NCBI GenBank assembly: GCA_947476285.1
Contig: CANJPU010000007.1
Coordinates: 62,001-126,000, forward strand
Origin: Comamonadaceae bacterium
Lineage (GTDB): Bacteria > Pseudomonadota > Gammaproteobacteria > Burkholderiales > Burkholderiaceae_C
DNA: 64,000 nucleotides
Direction of reading: 5' to 3'
Shown: positions 1 through 8,646 of the stretch, piece by piece
Numbering within the stretch: position 1 is the stretch's first letter
Layout of the letters: each line of letters starts with the position of its first letter
The notes under the pieces: model-generated
What the model saw: the letters and a program-made list of their open reading frames with translations, nothing else
Database searches by the model: none
Told to the model about the DNA's origin: nothing
Position numbers and translations under genes: made by a program

Positions 1-1095
1 GGCGCTATTGCCGCAGGCACTATGGCGGGCAGCGCCGGTGGAATCGCCGCAGGCGCCATGGTCTTGAACTTGGCCGGCGTGCTATTGGCCCCGGTGGGCT
101 CCTTCCTTGGCGGGTACCTCACCAAGACCATCGAGCAAAAGATCTGGCGAGACTTCACTGCCGGGCCTGCCTTGGGTATTGTTGGCAGCAGCCCGACAGA
201 AGCCAAAGAGCCAACGTTCAAGGCGGATCAATTCGACGAGCGCATGTCGCAGGTCTGCAGTCGCAGTACGCGTGCTCTGGTGAGCAAGCGCACCGGAAGA
301 TACTTGGGCAAGTTCTTGCTGACAAAGGCAACATGGCAGGCGGCCAAGGATTCGGTGAAGGCCTTTGGCACGGCGGTCAAGCGCGTGGCGCGTGAACCCA
401 CTCGGGCGAATGTTCGGGCGCTGGCCACAAACCAGTGGTTGCAAAACACGACTGCTCTGGCGGGCGGTGCGATAGTGGGCGGATTAGCCGGGGCGGGTGT
501 TTCGTTTGGCGGACCTGGAGGCGTCGGTGTGGCTGCCGCGCCTGCGGTGCAGAACAACACAGGCGGCAAGCCCGGATGGGGCCTGGGCAGTCTGATTCTT
601 TCCACGATACGACTGTTGGCTGTGATTTTGCCGTGGGGCGTTACACGTCCGTTTCATAAGCATCCGAAGTCGTTGGGGGAGGTGATTGCGGCTGAGCGTA
701 GGGGGCGGGAGGGGCGGGTGGCGACGGAGCCGGTGGTTGCTCCGGGGCCTCCGACTGAGCGTTCCGCGGGCACTGAGGTGCGCGGCCCTCGGCCCGTCGC
801 AGTCGGCCTAGTGCCAGTGCCAGCGATTTCCAAAGAGATTGTGCGGGCGTCGGGCAGTCACGCGAGCGGATCGGAGCCGGCGAGCCCCGGAGCGGTCGCT
901 GCGGCTTATCCTCGTCCGCGCAGTGACGCTGGCAGCGGGTCGGATTCGTCTTCAGGTTCATCTGGGCGGCCGCGATCACCCGTCGCGGCCGAGCGGCCGA
1001 TCCTCCGGCCACTGGGCTTGCCGTTGGGCACGGGCCGTCGGCGCACCAGCACTCCACGGGGTGGTGCCCAAACCGCCCGCCCCGCCAGCCCCTGA
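1..1095 (+). CDS. Gly-rich hydrophobic hypothetical protein, 5' end probably cut
   Basis: I do not recognise this family. The reading frame is open from the first base of the window, so the first ATG (22) may be internal and the gene may begin upstream. Counting from that ATG, residues 1-35 and 145-175 are Gly/Ala-rich hydrophobic stretches with closely spaced small residues, as in glycine-zipper membrane helices, and a third hydrophobic segment lies at about 188-206. A basic, helical-looking segment (80-140) lies between the first two. The last 130 residues are Pro/Ser/Gly/Arg-rich low-complexity sequence, and the GC content rises sharply there. The hydrophobic layout suggests a membrane-associated or membrane-inserting protein, but no catalytic motif is visible. 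That the low-complexity tail is translated is the least certain part. Confidence 0.5.
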   Translation, partial: GAIAAGTMAGSAGGIAAGAMVLNLAGVLLAPVGSFLGGYLTKTIEQKIWRDFTAGPALGIVGSSPTEAKEPTFKADQFDERMSQVCSRSTRALVSKRTGRYLGKFLLTKATWQAAKDSVKAFGTAVKRVAREPTRANVRALATNQWLQNTTALAGGAIVGGLAGAGVSFGGPGGVGVAAAPAVQNNTGGKPGWGLGSLILSTIRLLAVILPWGVTRPFHKHPKSLGEVIAAERRGREGRVATEPVVAPGPPTERSAGTEVRGPRPVAVGLVPVPAISKEIVRASGSHASGSEPASPGAVAAAYPRPRSDAGSGSDSSSGSSGRPRSPVAAERPILRPLGLPLGTGRRRTSTPRGGAQTARPASP

Positions 1096-1187
1096 CCCAC
1101 CACGCCACGCGCTACGCCACATTCAGAGCAAGCGCCTCGTAGCTCGACAGCAAGCCAAGCCCCGAGCCCGGTTTTGTAGAATCTCGA

Positions 1188-2246
1188 ATGATTCAACACG
1201 CCCCCCTTATCCTGGACATCGCCGGGCTCGCACTCACCCGGGCAGACCGCCGCCGCCTGGCACACCCCCTCACTGCCGGCCTGATCCTCTTCGCCCGCAA
1301 CTGGCAAGACCGCGCCCAGCTCACCGCCCTGTGCGCCGACATCAAATCAGTGCGCCATGACCTGCTGATTTGCGTGGACCATGAAGGCGGCAGGGTGCAG
1401 CGCTTTCGCAGCGATGGCTTCACTCACTTGCCGCCCATGCGCAAACTGGGTGAGTTGTGGATGCAAGACGCGCTGGCTGCCACCAATGCCGCCACCGCCA
1501 CCGGCTATGTGCTGGGCGCCGAGCTGCGCGCCTGCGGTGTGGATTTGAGCTTCACGCCGGTGCTCGATCTTGATTGGGGCGGCAGCGGCGTCATCGGCGA
1601 CCGCGCCTTTCATGGTGACGCCCGCGTGGTGACCCTGCTGGCCAAGAGCCTGATGCACGGCCTGCTGCTTTCGGGCATGGCCAACTGCGGCAAGCATTTC
1701 CCCGGCCACGGCTTCGTCAAGGCTGACTCGCATACGGACATTCCCATTGACCGGCGCAGCCTCAAGGCCATTTTGGCCGACGACGCCGCGCCCTACCAGT
1801 GGCTCAGCACCAGCTTGAGCAGCGTGATGCCAGCGCATGTGGTCTACCCCAAAGTCGATGCGCGCCCCGCAGGCTTTTCCAGCCGGTGGCTCAATGACAT
1901 CTTGCGCGCCAAGCTGGGCTTTGGCGGCGCCATTTTCAGCGACGATTTGAGCATGGCCGGCGCCCGCCTGATCGACGGCCGCGAGGTGAGCTACACCCAG
2001 GCCGCAGTGGCCGCGCTGGGCGCCGGCTGCGACATGGTGCTGCTGTGCAATCAGTCAGTCGATGGCGGCCAGGCGGTGGACGAGTTGCTCGATGGCCTGG
2101 CCGAAGCCTCGCTCAAACATGGGTGGCATTTCAACCCTGCGAGTGAATCACGTCGGCTGGCACTGCTGCCGGCCAAACCCGCGATGCCGTGGGACGAACT
2201 CATGACAGACTCGGGCTACGTGCGGGCGCTGGATTTTTTACTTTAG
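1188..2246 (+). CDS. nagZ: Beta-N-acetylhexosaminidase NagZ (GH3), peptidoglycan recycling
   Basis: Cytoplasmic glycoside hydrolase family 3 enzyme that removes GlcNAc from GlcNAc-anhydroMurNAc peptides during cell-wall recycling. The 352-residue length fits the single-domain TIM-barrel NagZ type. Visible signatures are DHEGGRVQRF (64-73, substrate binding), KHFPGHG (169-175) followed by DSH (180-182), which is the NagZ-specific Asp/His catalytic loop, and SDDLSM (251-256), which carries the nucleophilic Asp. No signal peptide is seen, as expected. The ATG at 1188 directly precedes the hydrophobic first strand. The 3' end overlaps the convergent hypothetical gene by 47 bases. In many proteobacteria NagZ activity influences AmpC beta-lactamase induction through anhydro-muropeptides; nothing in this window shows that link here. 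Confidence 0.95.
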   Translation: MIQHAPLILDIAGLALTRADRRRLAHPLTAGLILFARNWQDRAQLTALCADIKSVRHDLLICVDHEGGRVQRFRSDGFTHLPPMRKLGELWMQDALAATNAATATGYVLGAELRACGVDLSFTPVLDLDWGGSGVIGDRAFHGDARVVTLLAKSLMHGLLLSGMANCGKHFPGHGFVKADSHTDIPIDRRSLKAILADDAAPYQWLSTSLSSVMPAHVVYPKVDARPAGFSSRWLNDILRAKLGFGGAIFSDDLSMAGARLIDGREVSYTQAAVAALGAGCDMVLLCNQSVDGGQAVDELLDGLAEASLKHGWHFNPASESRRLALLPAKPAMPWDELMTDSGYVRALDFLL

Positions 2247-3513
2247 GCCGCGCGCCTGCGGGCCATAGCCAATCCTTCCAGCTTTTTGGTGCACCAGCCG
2301 ATTCGGCCGACGCGTCTTGCAAGGGCCGCGCACTCGAGCTCACAAGTGCAGCACTGAACTCTTTAGGCCGCCTCGCGGCCGCGCGACTGAGCGCCAGATG
2401 CGCCGCGGCCAGCGTTGTCGTTGCGCCATACGTGGCGCATGGCGGACGGAGAAAGTCTTCATGGGCGATGCCAAGCGGCATGTACGGGTTCCAGGGGCAA
2501 ATGACGATGTCAATTTCCCGACACTGCCGGGGCGCAGCCACCTGGTTAAATGAAAGCGCCACGCCGAGCGAAGGGGCCGAACTCATCTTGCCCTTCAGAG
2601 CTGGAGGCAGCACGATGCGCGCACCCGCGAGCGCGCCGACATGCCGCTCCAGCGCGGACTGAATCGCTCCATTGAACAGATTGAGGGCCTGCTCTTTTTG
2701 CGCCTCATCCAGAAGCGAAATGGTGCGTGCGAGGCCGAAATCCGTCACGACGATGCGGCCCTGTCTATCTTGAAGCGCAAGTTGATGGGCCGCCATCTCC
2801 ATGGCATTGCCCATCATGTGGTCGAGGAAGTCTTTGTACTTTGCGCTGTCCAGAACACGCTTGCCTTCCCAGTCTGTGAGGATGAAACAGCGGCTGAGTT
2901 GCGAGGCATCGCGGTCCAGCGGCGGTGCCCAGGCGTTAATCAGGTAGACCGAGAAGGGGAGAGTGGACGTGAGTGTCTCCACCGGCGGGCCCAGGCTGGG
3001 CAATACCCTGGCCTTGAGCCCAACACAATAGTTCAGGGCTTGTGCGCCTTCGTCACCTGCGTCACAGAGCGCGCCGGAAGAGCCAACAAACTGCGTGCTG
3101 CGCAGATGAGGGGCTCGACTGTGTTCTGTGGTTTGTTCGTCTTGACCGGCCGGAAATCGCCCTAGAAAGTGTTGGAGCACCGATGGCATGGCTTGGCTCG
3201 TGCCGATGCGCAGTTGCAAGGCTTTGATCAACTCCGCTGGCTCACGAGACATTGGCAAGCGAAAGAGCTGCACAAATGCCCAGGTAAGTTCGTCAACGCG
3301 GCTGGGCGCCCGGCCGCCGAACATCTCAGTCCAGCCGGATTGGTGGGTTGTGAGGCCTTCAGGGTCGCGTTGTTCTTGTGCTGGATCTTGTGGCATGGGG
3401 GAAGCGGTTAGGGGCGGGGTGGTCAACCCTTTGGAAATGGAGGCGGCCAGTGCGCATGGCCCTTGCATCTGATGAGTTCTATTGGAGAAAAATGGGCTCT
3501 GACTGTAACCCAT
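2200..3513 (-). CDS. Hypothetical protein, unknown family
   Basis: A 437-residue soluble protein that I do not recognise. It has no signal peptide or membrane segment. Residues about 185-250 alternate hydrophobic strands and charged turns, a VVTDFGLARTISLLDEAQ region follows at about 256-273, and a hydrophobic Ala-rich helix lies near 365-385. The N-terminal 60 residues (Ser/Thr/Pro/Gln-rich) and the last 40 (Pro/Lys/Ser-rich) look disordered. A second Met at residue 16 is an alternative start; neither start has a strong ribosome-binding site. It lies downstream of and convergent with nagZ, overlapping it by 47 bases. A Ser/Pro-rich N-terminus on a lineage-restricted protein also occurs in secreted effectors, but no secretion genes are nearby, so that is only a possibility. 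Confidence 0.6.
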   Translation of the reverse strand: MGYSQSPFFSNRTHQMQGPCALAASISKGLTTPPLTASPMPQDPAQEQRDPEGLTTHQSGWTEMFGGRAPSRVDELTWAFVQLFRLPMSREPAELIKALQLRIGTSQAMPSVLQHFLGRFPAGQDEQTTEHSRAPHLRSTQFVGSSGALCDAGDEGAQALNYCVGLKARVLPSLGPPVETLTSTLPFSVYLINAWAPPLDRDASQLSRCFILTDWEGKRVLDSAKYKDFLDHMMGNAMEMAAHQLALQDRQGRIVVTDFGLARTISLLDEAQKEQALNLFNGAIQSALERHVGALAGARIVLPPALKGKMSSAPSLGVALSFNQVAAPRQCREIDIVICPWNPYMPLGIAHEDFLRPPCATYGATTTLAAAHLALSRAAARRPKEFSAALVSSSARPLQDASAESAGAPKSWKDWLWPAGARPKVKNPAPARSPSLS

Positions 3514-3552
3514 AGAGACTCGTTTTCAGACGCATCTAGATGCGCAGCAGCG

Positions 3553-4056
3553 TCAACAATTCCAAACCGCCCCGCCACCCGCATCCAGATGCGTCAAGTA
3601 CACACGCAGCTCAAATTCATACTGATGGTATTGCGGCTCCATGCGCGTGCAAAGCTGATAGAAGGCCTTGTCGTGTGCTTTCTCTTTGCTGTGCGCCAGC
3701 TCGTGCACGCACAGCATGCGAAGAAACTCCAGTGGTCCTTCGCGCAGTTGTGCCGCGACCCGAATCTCGCGTTTGGCCTTCAGTTTGTTGCCCTGCACCC
3801 GCGACACGGTGGTGTGGGTGCCCAGCGCATGCTGCACCACATGCAACTTGCTGTCGTAGACGATTTTCGATAGCGGGCCGGTATTGCGCAGGAAGGTGTT
3901 CTTGAGCTCCATCACATAGTCGTATAGAGCCTTGTCGGTGCGAACGCCGTGGGCCTGCGGATATTTCTGCAGCAACCAAGCGCGCAGCCTGTCCTGCTCC
4001 AGCAGTGTCTGCACCTGTGCCAGAGTCGCTGCCGGATAGCCTGCGAGGTATTTCAT
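3553..4056 (-). CDS. YgjP-like (M48-type) zinc metallopeptidase domain protein
   Basis: A 167-residue protein whose C-terminal half carries a gluzincin-type zinc site, VHELAHSKEKAHDKAFY, with the HExxH-like HELAH pair and a downstream His (HELAHxxxxxH). This is the arrangement of the YgjP/WLM metallopeptidase family; the function of that family is poorly known, so substrate and role are open. The N-terminal half is a helical region with no membrane segment or signal peptide, which points to a cytoplasmic protein. It follows lysS on the same strand with 56 bases between them, and a 10-bp hairpin occupies most of that gap, so co-transcription is possible but may be attenuated. The start at 4056 is the only good ATG before the conserved region. 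Confidence 0.8.
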   Translation of the reverse strand: MKYLAGYPAATLAQVQTLLEQDRLRAWLLQKYPQAHGVRTDKALYDYVMELKNTFLRNTGPLSKIVYDSKLHVVQHALGTHTTVSRVQGNKLKAKREIRVAAQLREGPLEFLRMLCVHELAHSKEKAHDKAFYQLCTRMEPQYHQYEFELRVYLTHLDAGGGAVWNC

Positions 4057-4085
4057 TTCAACCTAGGTTCAAGCCCGGTGCGACG

Positions 4086-4110
4086 ACAAGCCACCGGTGA
4101 GGTGGCTTGT
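4086..4110 (-). terminator. Hairpin just downstream of lysS
   Basis: A perfect 10-bp stem (ACAAGCCACC pairing with GGTGGCTTGT) with a 5-base loop begins 3 bases beyond the lysS stop codon. There is no U-tract on either side, so it is not a classical intrinsic terminator. It may protect the lysS 3' end or partly attenuate read-through into the metallopeptidase gene. Confidence 0.4.
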
Positions 4111-4112
4111 GG

Positions 4113-5663
4113 TCAGCCCTGGTGTCGCAAGGCCGGGAACAAAATCACGTCGCGAATGCTGGGGCTGTCGGTCAGCAGCATCATCAGCCGGTCTATGCCG
4201 ATGCCGCAGCCGCCGGTGGGCGGCATGCCGTATTCGAGGGCGCACACAAAGTCATGGTCGTAGAACATGGCTTCGTCGTCGCCAGAGTCTTTGGCATTGA
4301 CTTGCGCCGCAAAACGCGCGGCCTGGTCTTCGGCGTCGTTCAGCTCTGAGAAGCCATTGCCGAATTCGCGGCCGGTGATGTAGAGCTCAAAGCGCTCGGT
4401 CACTTCGGGCCGGGTGTCGTTGGCGCGCGCCAGCGGAGAAATCTCGGTGGGGTGCTCCATGATGAAGGTGGGGTTCCACAGCTTGTCTTCCACCGTCTCT
4501 TCAAAATACATCACCTGCAGCGCGGCCACTGTGCGTGACGACAGCCGGTTTTTCTCTTCGCTCAAGCCCAACTTGCGCAGCGCGGCGATCAGCCACTCGC
4601 GGTCATCGGCGCCGGCGCCGGCCTCGGTGTGTTTGGCGATGGCTTCGCGTATCGTCAGGCGCTCGAAGGGCTGGTCCAAGTCCACCGGCTTGCCACCGTA
4701 ACTCAAGTGCAGCGTGCCCATGGCTTTGTGCGCCGCGTCGCGCACCAGCGCTTCGGCGAAGTTCATCAGGTCTTGATAATTCCAGTAGGCCGCGTAGAAC
4801 TCCATCATGGTGAACTCGGGGTTGTGCCGCACCGAGATGCCTTCATTGCGGAAGCTGCGGTTGATCTCGAACACCCGCTCAAAGCCGCCCACAATCAGGC
4901 GCTTGAGGTACAGCTCAGGCGCGATGCGCAGAAACATCTGTTGGTCCAGCGCGTTGTGGTGCGTCACGAAAGGCTTGGCATTGGCACCGCCTGGAATGGG
5001 GTGCAGCATGGGCGTTTCCACTTCCAGAAAATCATGCGACACCATGAACTCGCGCAGGCTGGCCACCGCCTTGCTGCGCGCCACAAAGCGGTCGCGCGTG
5101 GCTGGGTCCATCATCAGGTCCAGATAGCGCTGGCGGTACTTCACCTCCTGGTCGGCCACGCCGTGAAACTTGTCCGGCATGGGGCGCAGATTCTTGGTGA
5201 GCAGGCGAATGCGGCTGGCGTGCAGCGACAACTCACCAGTGCGCGTCTTGAACAGCTTGCCCTCGGCGCCAATGATGTCGCCCAGGTCCCAGTGCTTGAA
5301 GGCGGCGTAGGTTTCCTCGCCTACTTCGTCACGGGTGATGTAGATCTGAAAGCGGCCGGTCGAATCTTGCACCGTGGCAAAGCTGGCTTTGCCCATCACC
5401 CGCTTGAGCATCATGCGCCCGGCCACGCTGACCGGTATGCCCTGCTCGGCCAGGTGCTCGGTGCTCTTGGCACCATGGTGCGCCAGCAAGTCGGCCGCAT
5501 GGTGGCCGGGCTTGAAATCATTGGGGAAAGCCACCCCATTGCCCTGTTGCTGTGATTCGCGCAGCGCCTTGAGCTTCTCGCGCCGCTCGGCAATCAGCTG
5601 GTTTTCGTCAATGGGGGCCGTGGGTGCGGTGGGGGTGGCGGCGGGGGTGTTTTTGTCGGACAT
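4113..5663 (-). CDS. lysS: Lysyl-tRNA synthetase, class II
   Basis: Charges tRNA-Lys with lysine in the cytoplasm. The 516-residue protein has an N-terminal OB-fold anticodon-binding domain (about 60-190, including [14 protein letters not shown]) and the class II catalytic core with motif 2 ([20 protein letters not shown]) and motif 3 ([14 protein letters not shown]) near the C-terminus. The first 35 residues are an Ala/Pro/Thr-rich then charged extension, common in bacterial LysS. The ATG at 5663 is the first in frame and has only a weak purine stretch upstream. The gene is intact and of normal length. The metallopeptidase gene follows on the same strand after a hairpin. Confidence 0.98.
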   Translation of the reverse strand: MSDKNTPAATPTAPTAPIDENQLIAERREKLKALRESQQQGNGVAFPNDFKPGHHAADLLAHHGAKSTEHLAEQGIPVSVAGRMMLKRVMGKASFATVQDSTGRFQIYITRDEVGEETYAAFKHWDLGDIIGAEGKLFKTRTGELSLHASRIRLLTKNLRPMPDKFHGVADQEVKYRQRYLDLMMDPATRDRFVARSKAVASLREFMVSHDFLEVETPMLHPIPGGANAKPFVTHHNALDQQMFLRIAPELYLKRLIVGGFERVFEINRSFRNEGISVRHNPEFTMMEFYAAYWNYQDLMNFAEALVRDAAHKAMGTLHLSYGGKPVDLDQPFERLTIREAIAKHTEAGAGADDREWLIAALRKLGLSEEKNRLSSRTVAALQVMYFEETVEDKLWNPTFIMEHPTEISPLARANDTRPEVTERFELYITGREFGNGFSELNDAEDQAARFAAQVNAKDSGDDEAMFYDHDFVCALEYGMPPTGGCGIGIDRLMMLLTDSPSIRDVILFPALRHQG

Positions 5664-5742
5664 GAAGGGGGCAGGTAGGGGATTGGGCGGGCCAAACCCC
5701 GAATTTTAAATTCTTGTGCGATGGGTCAGGCGCCCCGCAGGG

Positions 5743-6072
5743 TCAAGCGGGCTCGGCATGGAACTTCACACCGAGCGCGCGCACCACTTTAAGGACGGTA
5801 GCGAAAGTCGGGTTGCCGTTCTCGCCCAGTGCTTTGTACAAGCTCTCACGGCTGAGTCCCGCGTCGCGGGCCACTTGCGTCATGCCCCGTGCGCGTGCGA
5901 TGTCACCCAAAGCCCGCGCTATGCCAGCCGCATCTTCGGGTGCCTCTGCCAACCACGCATCCAGATAGGCAGCCATTTCTTCCGGGGTGCGTAGTTGTTC
6001 CGACACGTCATACGCGAGGGTCTTTGTCCGACCTGTCGTTGTCACTTTTGGCTTTGATACTGCTTTGACCAT
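5743..6072 (-). CDS. Addiction-module antidote-type HTH protein without visible toxin
   Basis: A 109-residue DNA-binding protein of the HI1420-like antidote family, recognised from the C-terminal half: GDIARARGMTQVARDAGLS then SLYKALGENGNPTFATVLKVVRALGV, a helix-turn-helix followed by the family's characteristic ending. The N-terminal YDVSEQLRTPEEMAAYLDAWL is also typical. Family members normally sit directly downstream of a RelE/HigB-like toxin. Upstream here (6073-6347) there is no toxin reading frame, only a MITE-like inverted repeat beginning 19 bases before the start codon. It is therefore either an orphan antitoxin-derived regulator or the remnant of a pair whose toxin was lost. Basic residues fill the first 15 positions. 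The gene itself is intact. Confidence 0.85.
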   Translation of the reverse strand: MVKAVSKPKVTTTGRTKTLAYDVSEQLRTPEEMAAYLDAWLAEAPEDAAGIARALGDIARARGMTQVARDAGLSRESLYKALGENGNPTFATVLKVVRALGVKFHAEPA

Positions 6073-6090
6073 AGTAAACCGCTCCTAATG

Positions 6091-6248
6091 GGGATGGCAC
6101 TTACTTAAGCCGTCAATTCCCAAGACACCTGTCATCCCGGACTCGATCCGGGATCCACTTCACTATGACAGATAGGTGGGCGAAGGTGACATGGATCCCG
6201 GCTCAAGGCCGGGATGACAGCATTTTTTGCTTAAGTAAGTGCCATTCC
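6091..6248. repeat. MITE-like nested inverted repeat
   Basis: Two nested inverted repeats make a roughly 155-bp palindromic unit. The outer arms are 17 bp and perfect (6094-6110 with 6229-6245; ATGGCACTTACTTAAGC type). The inner arms are 29 bp with 3 mismatches (6129-6157 with 6192-6220), each starting CTGTCATCCCGG when read inward, and each is itself partly palindromic (CCCGG...CCGGG). No transposase is encoded. The unit fills the divergent gap between the antidote-like gene and the MurJ-like gene and so probably influences both promoters. Size and structure fit a non-autonomous element or a large REP-type repeat; copies elsewhere in the genome cannot be checked here. Confidence 0.75.
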
Positions 6249-6347
6249 TCCTACTGGGGCTTGGTCTTCTCAGTTTGCATACGCAGAGTGTATCTCATGG
6301 GATACATAGGCGTCAAAGCCCACCAGCCCACCCCGATAATCCACGCT

Positions 6348-7811
6348 ATGTTCCTCAAAGCCGGTGCTCTGTCCCTGGCCCTGTTGCTGGTCAGCCGGCT
6401 GCTGGGGCTGCTGCGCGAATCCGCGCAGGCGGCGGCGTTTGGCGCCTCGGGGCTGGGCGATGTGGTGGTGTTGATGCTCACACTGCCCGACTGGCTGACC
6501 GGTGTGCTGGCCAGTGGTGCGCTGGCCTATGTGTTGGTGCCGGCCTGGGCCGGGCGTGCGAGTGCGCAGGTGGTGGCCATGCAGCGTGTGGTGGCCTGGT
6601 CGCTGCTGGCCGTCGGTGGCGTGCTGGCTTTGCTGCTGATTGGGTGGCGTTTGCCGGCTCTGGCCTGGCTGGCGCGCGGCTTGCCGGCCGGTTTGCAGCA
6701 GTCGGCGGCGGGTGCCTTGATCTGGAGCGCGCTGGCGCTGCCGGCGGCCTTGCTGGCGGCCCTGTGGAGCACGCGACTGCAGCATGAACGCGATTTTGCT
6801 GGCATGTACGGCGCCAACCTGGTGGTCAATGGCACGCTGATTGCGGTGATGGCCGGTGTGGCGCTCAGCGTGCCGGCGGCCGATGCACTGATCTGGATGG
6901 GCGCGGGTTTGATGACGGCGATGCTGTTGCGGCTGTTTTGGCTACGCTGGCGCATGCCTTTATCGCTCGCTGTGGCGTCGCCCGAAACAGCGTTGCCGCG
7001 CCCCTCGGTGTGGGCATGGGCAGCCCTCTCGGCCGGCTTGCCGCTGGCCTTGCCGTTCGCGGCCCGCTCCATTGCATCGCAAGCGGGTGAAGGCGCGTTG
7101 TCCACTTTCAATTACGCCTGGAAGCTGGTCGAACTGCCCCAGATGCTGGCCATTCAACTGGTGGCCGCCCTGGCTTTCCCGGCCATTGCCAAGGCGATGG
7201 CGCAGGACGACCACGCCGCTGCGGGGCGCGCAGTGCGCAGTGCCTTTGCGCTGGCCTTTGCGCTGGCGTGCGCGGCTGCCGCAGGCTTGCTGGTGGGTGC
7301 GCCTGCCCTTGCTTCGTTGCTCTTTGGTTGGGGTCGCATGGACAGCGCCGCATTGGCGCGGGTGGCGCAGTGGGGCGCACTGGGCGCTTGGGGCCTGTTA
7401 CCGCAGGCCTTGATTGCAGTGGCCCTCACGGTGCTGGCTGCGCGCAAGGGCATGAGATCCGCGGTGCTGGCCTATGCCCTCGCGCTGGCCTTGCTGCTGT
7501 CATATGCCGCATGGGGTGCGGCCTGGGTACCGGTGAGCGGTGCGCGCCTGATGCTGCTGCTCAATCTGCTGCAGGCTGCGGTGGCGGTGGCCGTGCTGGC
7601 CGCCTTGGGCGCACAGGTGCAGGCCTGGCTGCCCTGGCGTGCCATGGCGATCTCGGCGCTGGTGCTGCTGGCGTGGGTGGCGGTGCTGCCCTTGCTGGCG
7701 CACATCACGGCCCTGTGGGCTGGCCTCGCCCTGGCTGGTCTGGCCGCTGCCGTCGTGTTGGGTGCCACCTGGTTGGGCAGCGCGCAATTGCGCTCGGCCC
7801 TCGCGCGCTGA
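6348..7811 (+). CDS. MurJ/MviN-family lipid-linked sugar flippase
   Basis: A 487-residue polytopic membrane protein of the MviN/MurJ branch of the MOP flippase superfamily, which moves undecaprenyl-linked sugars across the inner membrane. The N-terminus (SLALLLVSRLLGLLRES, then AAAFGASGLGDVVVLMLTLP) matches the first two helices of MurJ, including the Arg and Gly residues of the central cavity, and about 12-14 hydrophobic helices follow. The start is placed at the ATG at 6348; an upstream in-frame ATG (6165) lies inside the inverted repeat and would add an unrelated hydrophilic stretch. It heads a glycan cluster with no Wzx of ordinary type, so it may export that glycan rather than lipid II. 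A housekeeping MurJ role cannot be excluded. Confidence 0.85.
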   Translation: MFLKAGALSLALLLVSRLLGLLRESAQAAAFGASGLGDVVVLMLTLPDWLTGVLASGALAYVLVPAWAGRASAQVVAMQRVVAWSLLAVGGVLALLLIGWRLPALAWLARGLPAGLQQSAAGALIWSALALPAALLAALWSTRLQHERDFAGMYGANLVVNGTLIAVMAGVALSVPAADALIWMGAGLMTAMLLRLFWLRWRMPLSLAVASPETALPRPSVWAWAALSAGLPLALPFAARSIASQAGEGALSTFNYAWKLVELPQMLAIQLVAALAFPAIAKAMAQDDHAAAGRAVRSAFALAFALACAAAAGLLVGAPALASLLFGWGRMDSAALARVAQWGALGAWGLLPQALIAVALTVLAARKGMRSAVLAYALALALLLSYAAWGAAWVPVSGARLMLLLNLLQAAVAVAVLAALGAQVQAWLPWRAMAISALVLLAWVAVLPLLAHITALWAGLALAGLAAAVVLGATWLGSAQLRSALAR

Positions 7812-7839
7812 CCTCGCGCGATAATCGACGCGCTTTCCC

Positions 7840-8646
7840 ATGCTTGAACTTCTACAGATTACCAACGACCCAGCCTTCGGGCGCCGCTGCGATGCCCTGG
7901 GCGGATTCCGGCTTTTCGTTGACCTGGAGCGCATGGGCAAGGCCGAGCGCCAAGCCGGGCGCAACACCTTCATCAGTGTGCACGCAATGCAAGACGTGGG
8001 CCGCATCCAGCAAGTGCTGAGGCATTCGCCGCTGATGGTGCGCGTCAATCCGCTGCACGAGGGCAGTGCCGCCGAGGTCGAAGCGGTGCTGGCCCAAGGC
8101 GCCGATCAATTGATGCTGCCCATGTTCAGCCGGGCCGATGAGCTGCGTGATTTCTCTCGCCTGGTCGCGGGCCGGGTGCCTATCGTTGCCTTGCTGGAGA
8201 CAGCGGCGGCGCTCGAATCTCTGGAAGATTGGATCACCACGCCGGGCCTGGCCGAAGTGTTTGTCGGCCTCAATGATCTGCATGTGTCGCTGGGTTGCCA
8301 CTTCATGTTCGAGCCGCTCGCGCAAGGCCTGGTCGAGCGCGTTGCAGCAGCCACCAAGAAGCATGGATTGCGATTTGGGTTTGGCGGCATCGCGCGGCTC
8401 GATGAAGGCGAACTCCCCGGCCGCGATGTGCTGGCCGAGCATCTGCGTCTGGGCTCTGGCGCAGTCATTTTGTCGCGCACATTTCATCGCGCGGGCGACG
8501 GCGATGATTTCGAGGCCGAAGTCGCCAAACTGCGCCAGGCCGAGCTTGAGCTCGCGCAGCGCAGCCCGGCCCAGGTGCAGGCCGATGCCCGGCGCATCGC
8601 GGCGCTGATCGAGCAGATCGCGGCGCGCAATGCCGCAGCCCAATGA
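7840..8646 (+). CDS. HpcH/HpaI aldolase/citrate lyase-family protein
   Basis: A 268-residue TIM-barrel protein of the HpcH/HpaI-CitE group, metal-dependent enzymes that make or break C-C bonds of 2-oxo acids and CoA esters. The family pattern is seen in PLMVRVNPLH (Arg-containing strand), GADQLMLPMF, IVALLETAAALE (metal-binding Glu) and VFVGLNDLHVSLG (metal-binding Asp). It begins 28 bases after the MurJ-like gene and overlaps the next gene by 4 bases (ATGA), so it belongs to the glycan operon. Its reaction in glycan synthesis is unknown; it might supply or modify an acyl or keto-acid building block. No signal peptide is present. Confidence 0.85.
   Translation: MLELLQITNDPAFGRRCDALGGFRLFVDLERMGKAERQAGRNTFISVHAMQDVGRIQQVLRHSPLMVRVNPLHEGSAAEVEAVLAQGADQLMLPMFSRADELRDFSRLVAGRVPIVALLETAAALESLEDWITTPGLAEVFVGLNDLHVSLGCHFMFEPLAQGLVERVAAATKKHGLRFGFGGIARLDEGELPGRDVLAEHLRLGSGAVILSRTFHRAGDGDDFEAEVAKLRQAELELAQRSPAQVQADARRIAALIEQIAARNAAAQ

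Noticed and set aside
4629-5555. Long open frame antisense to lysS
   Set aside because: Shadow of a high-GC gene; no motifs, and lysS on the other strand is unmistakable.
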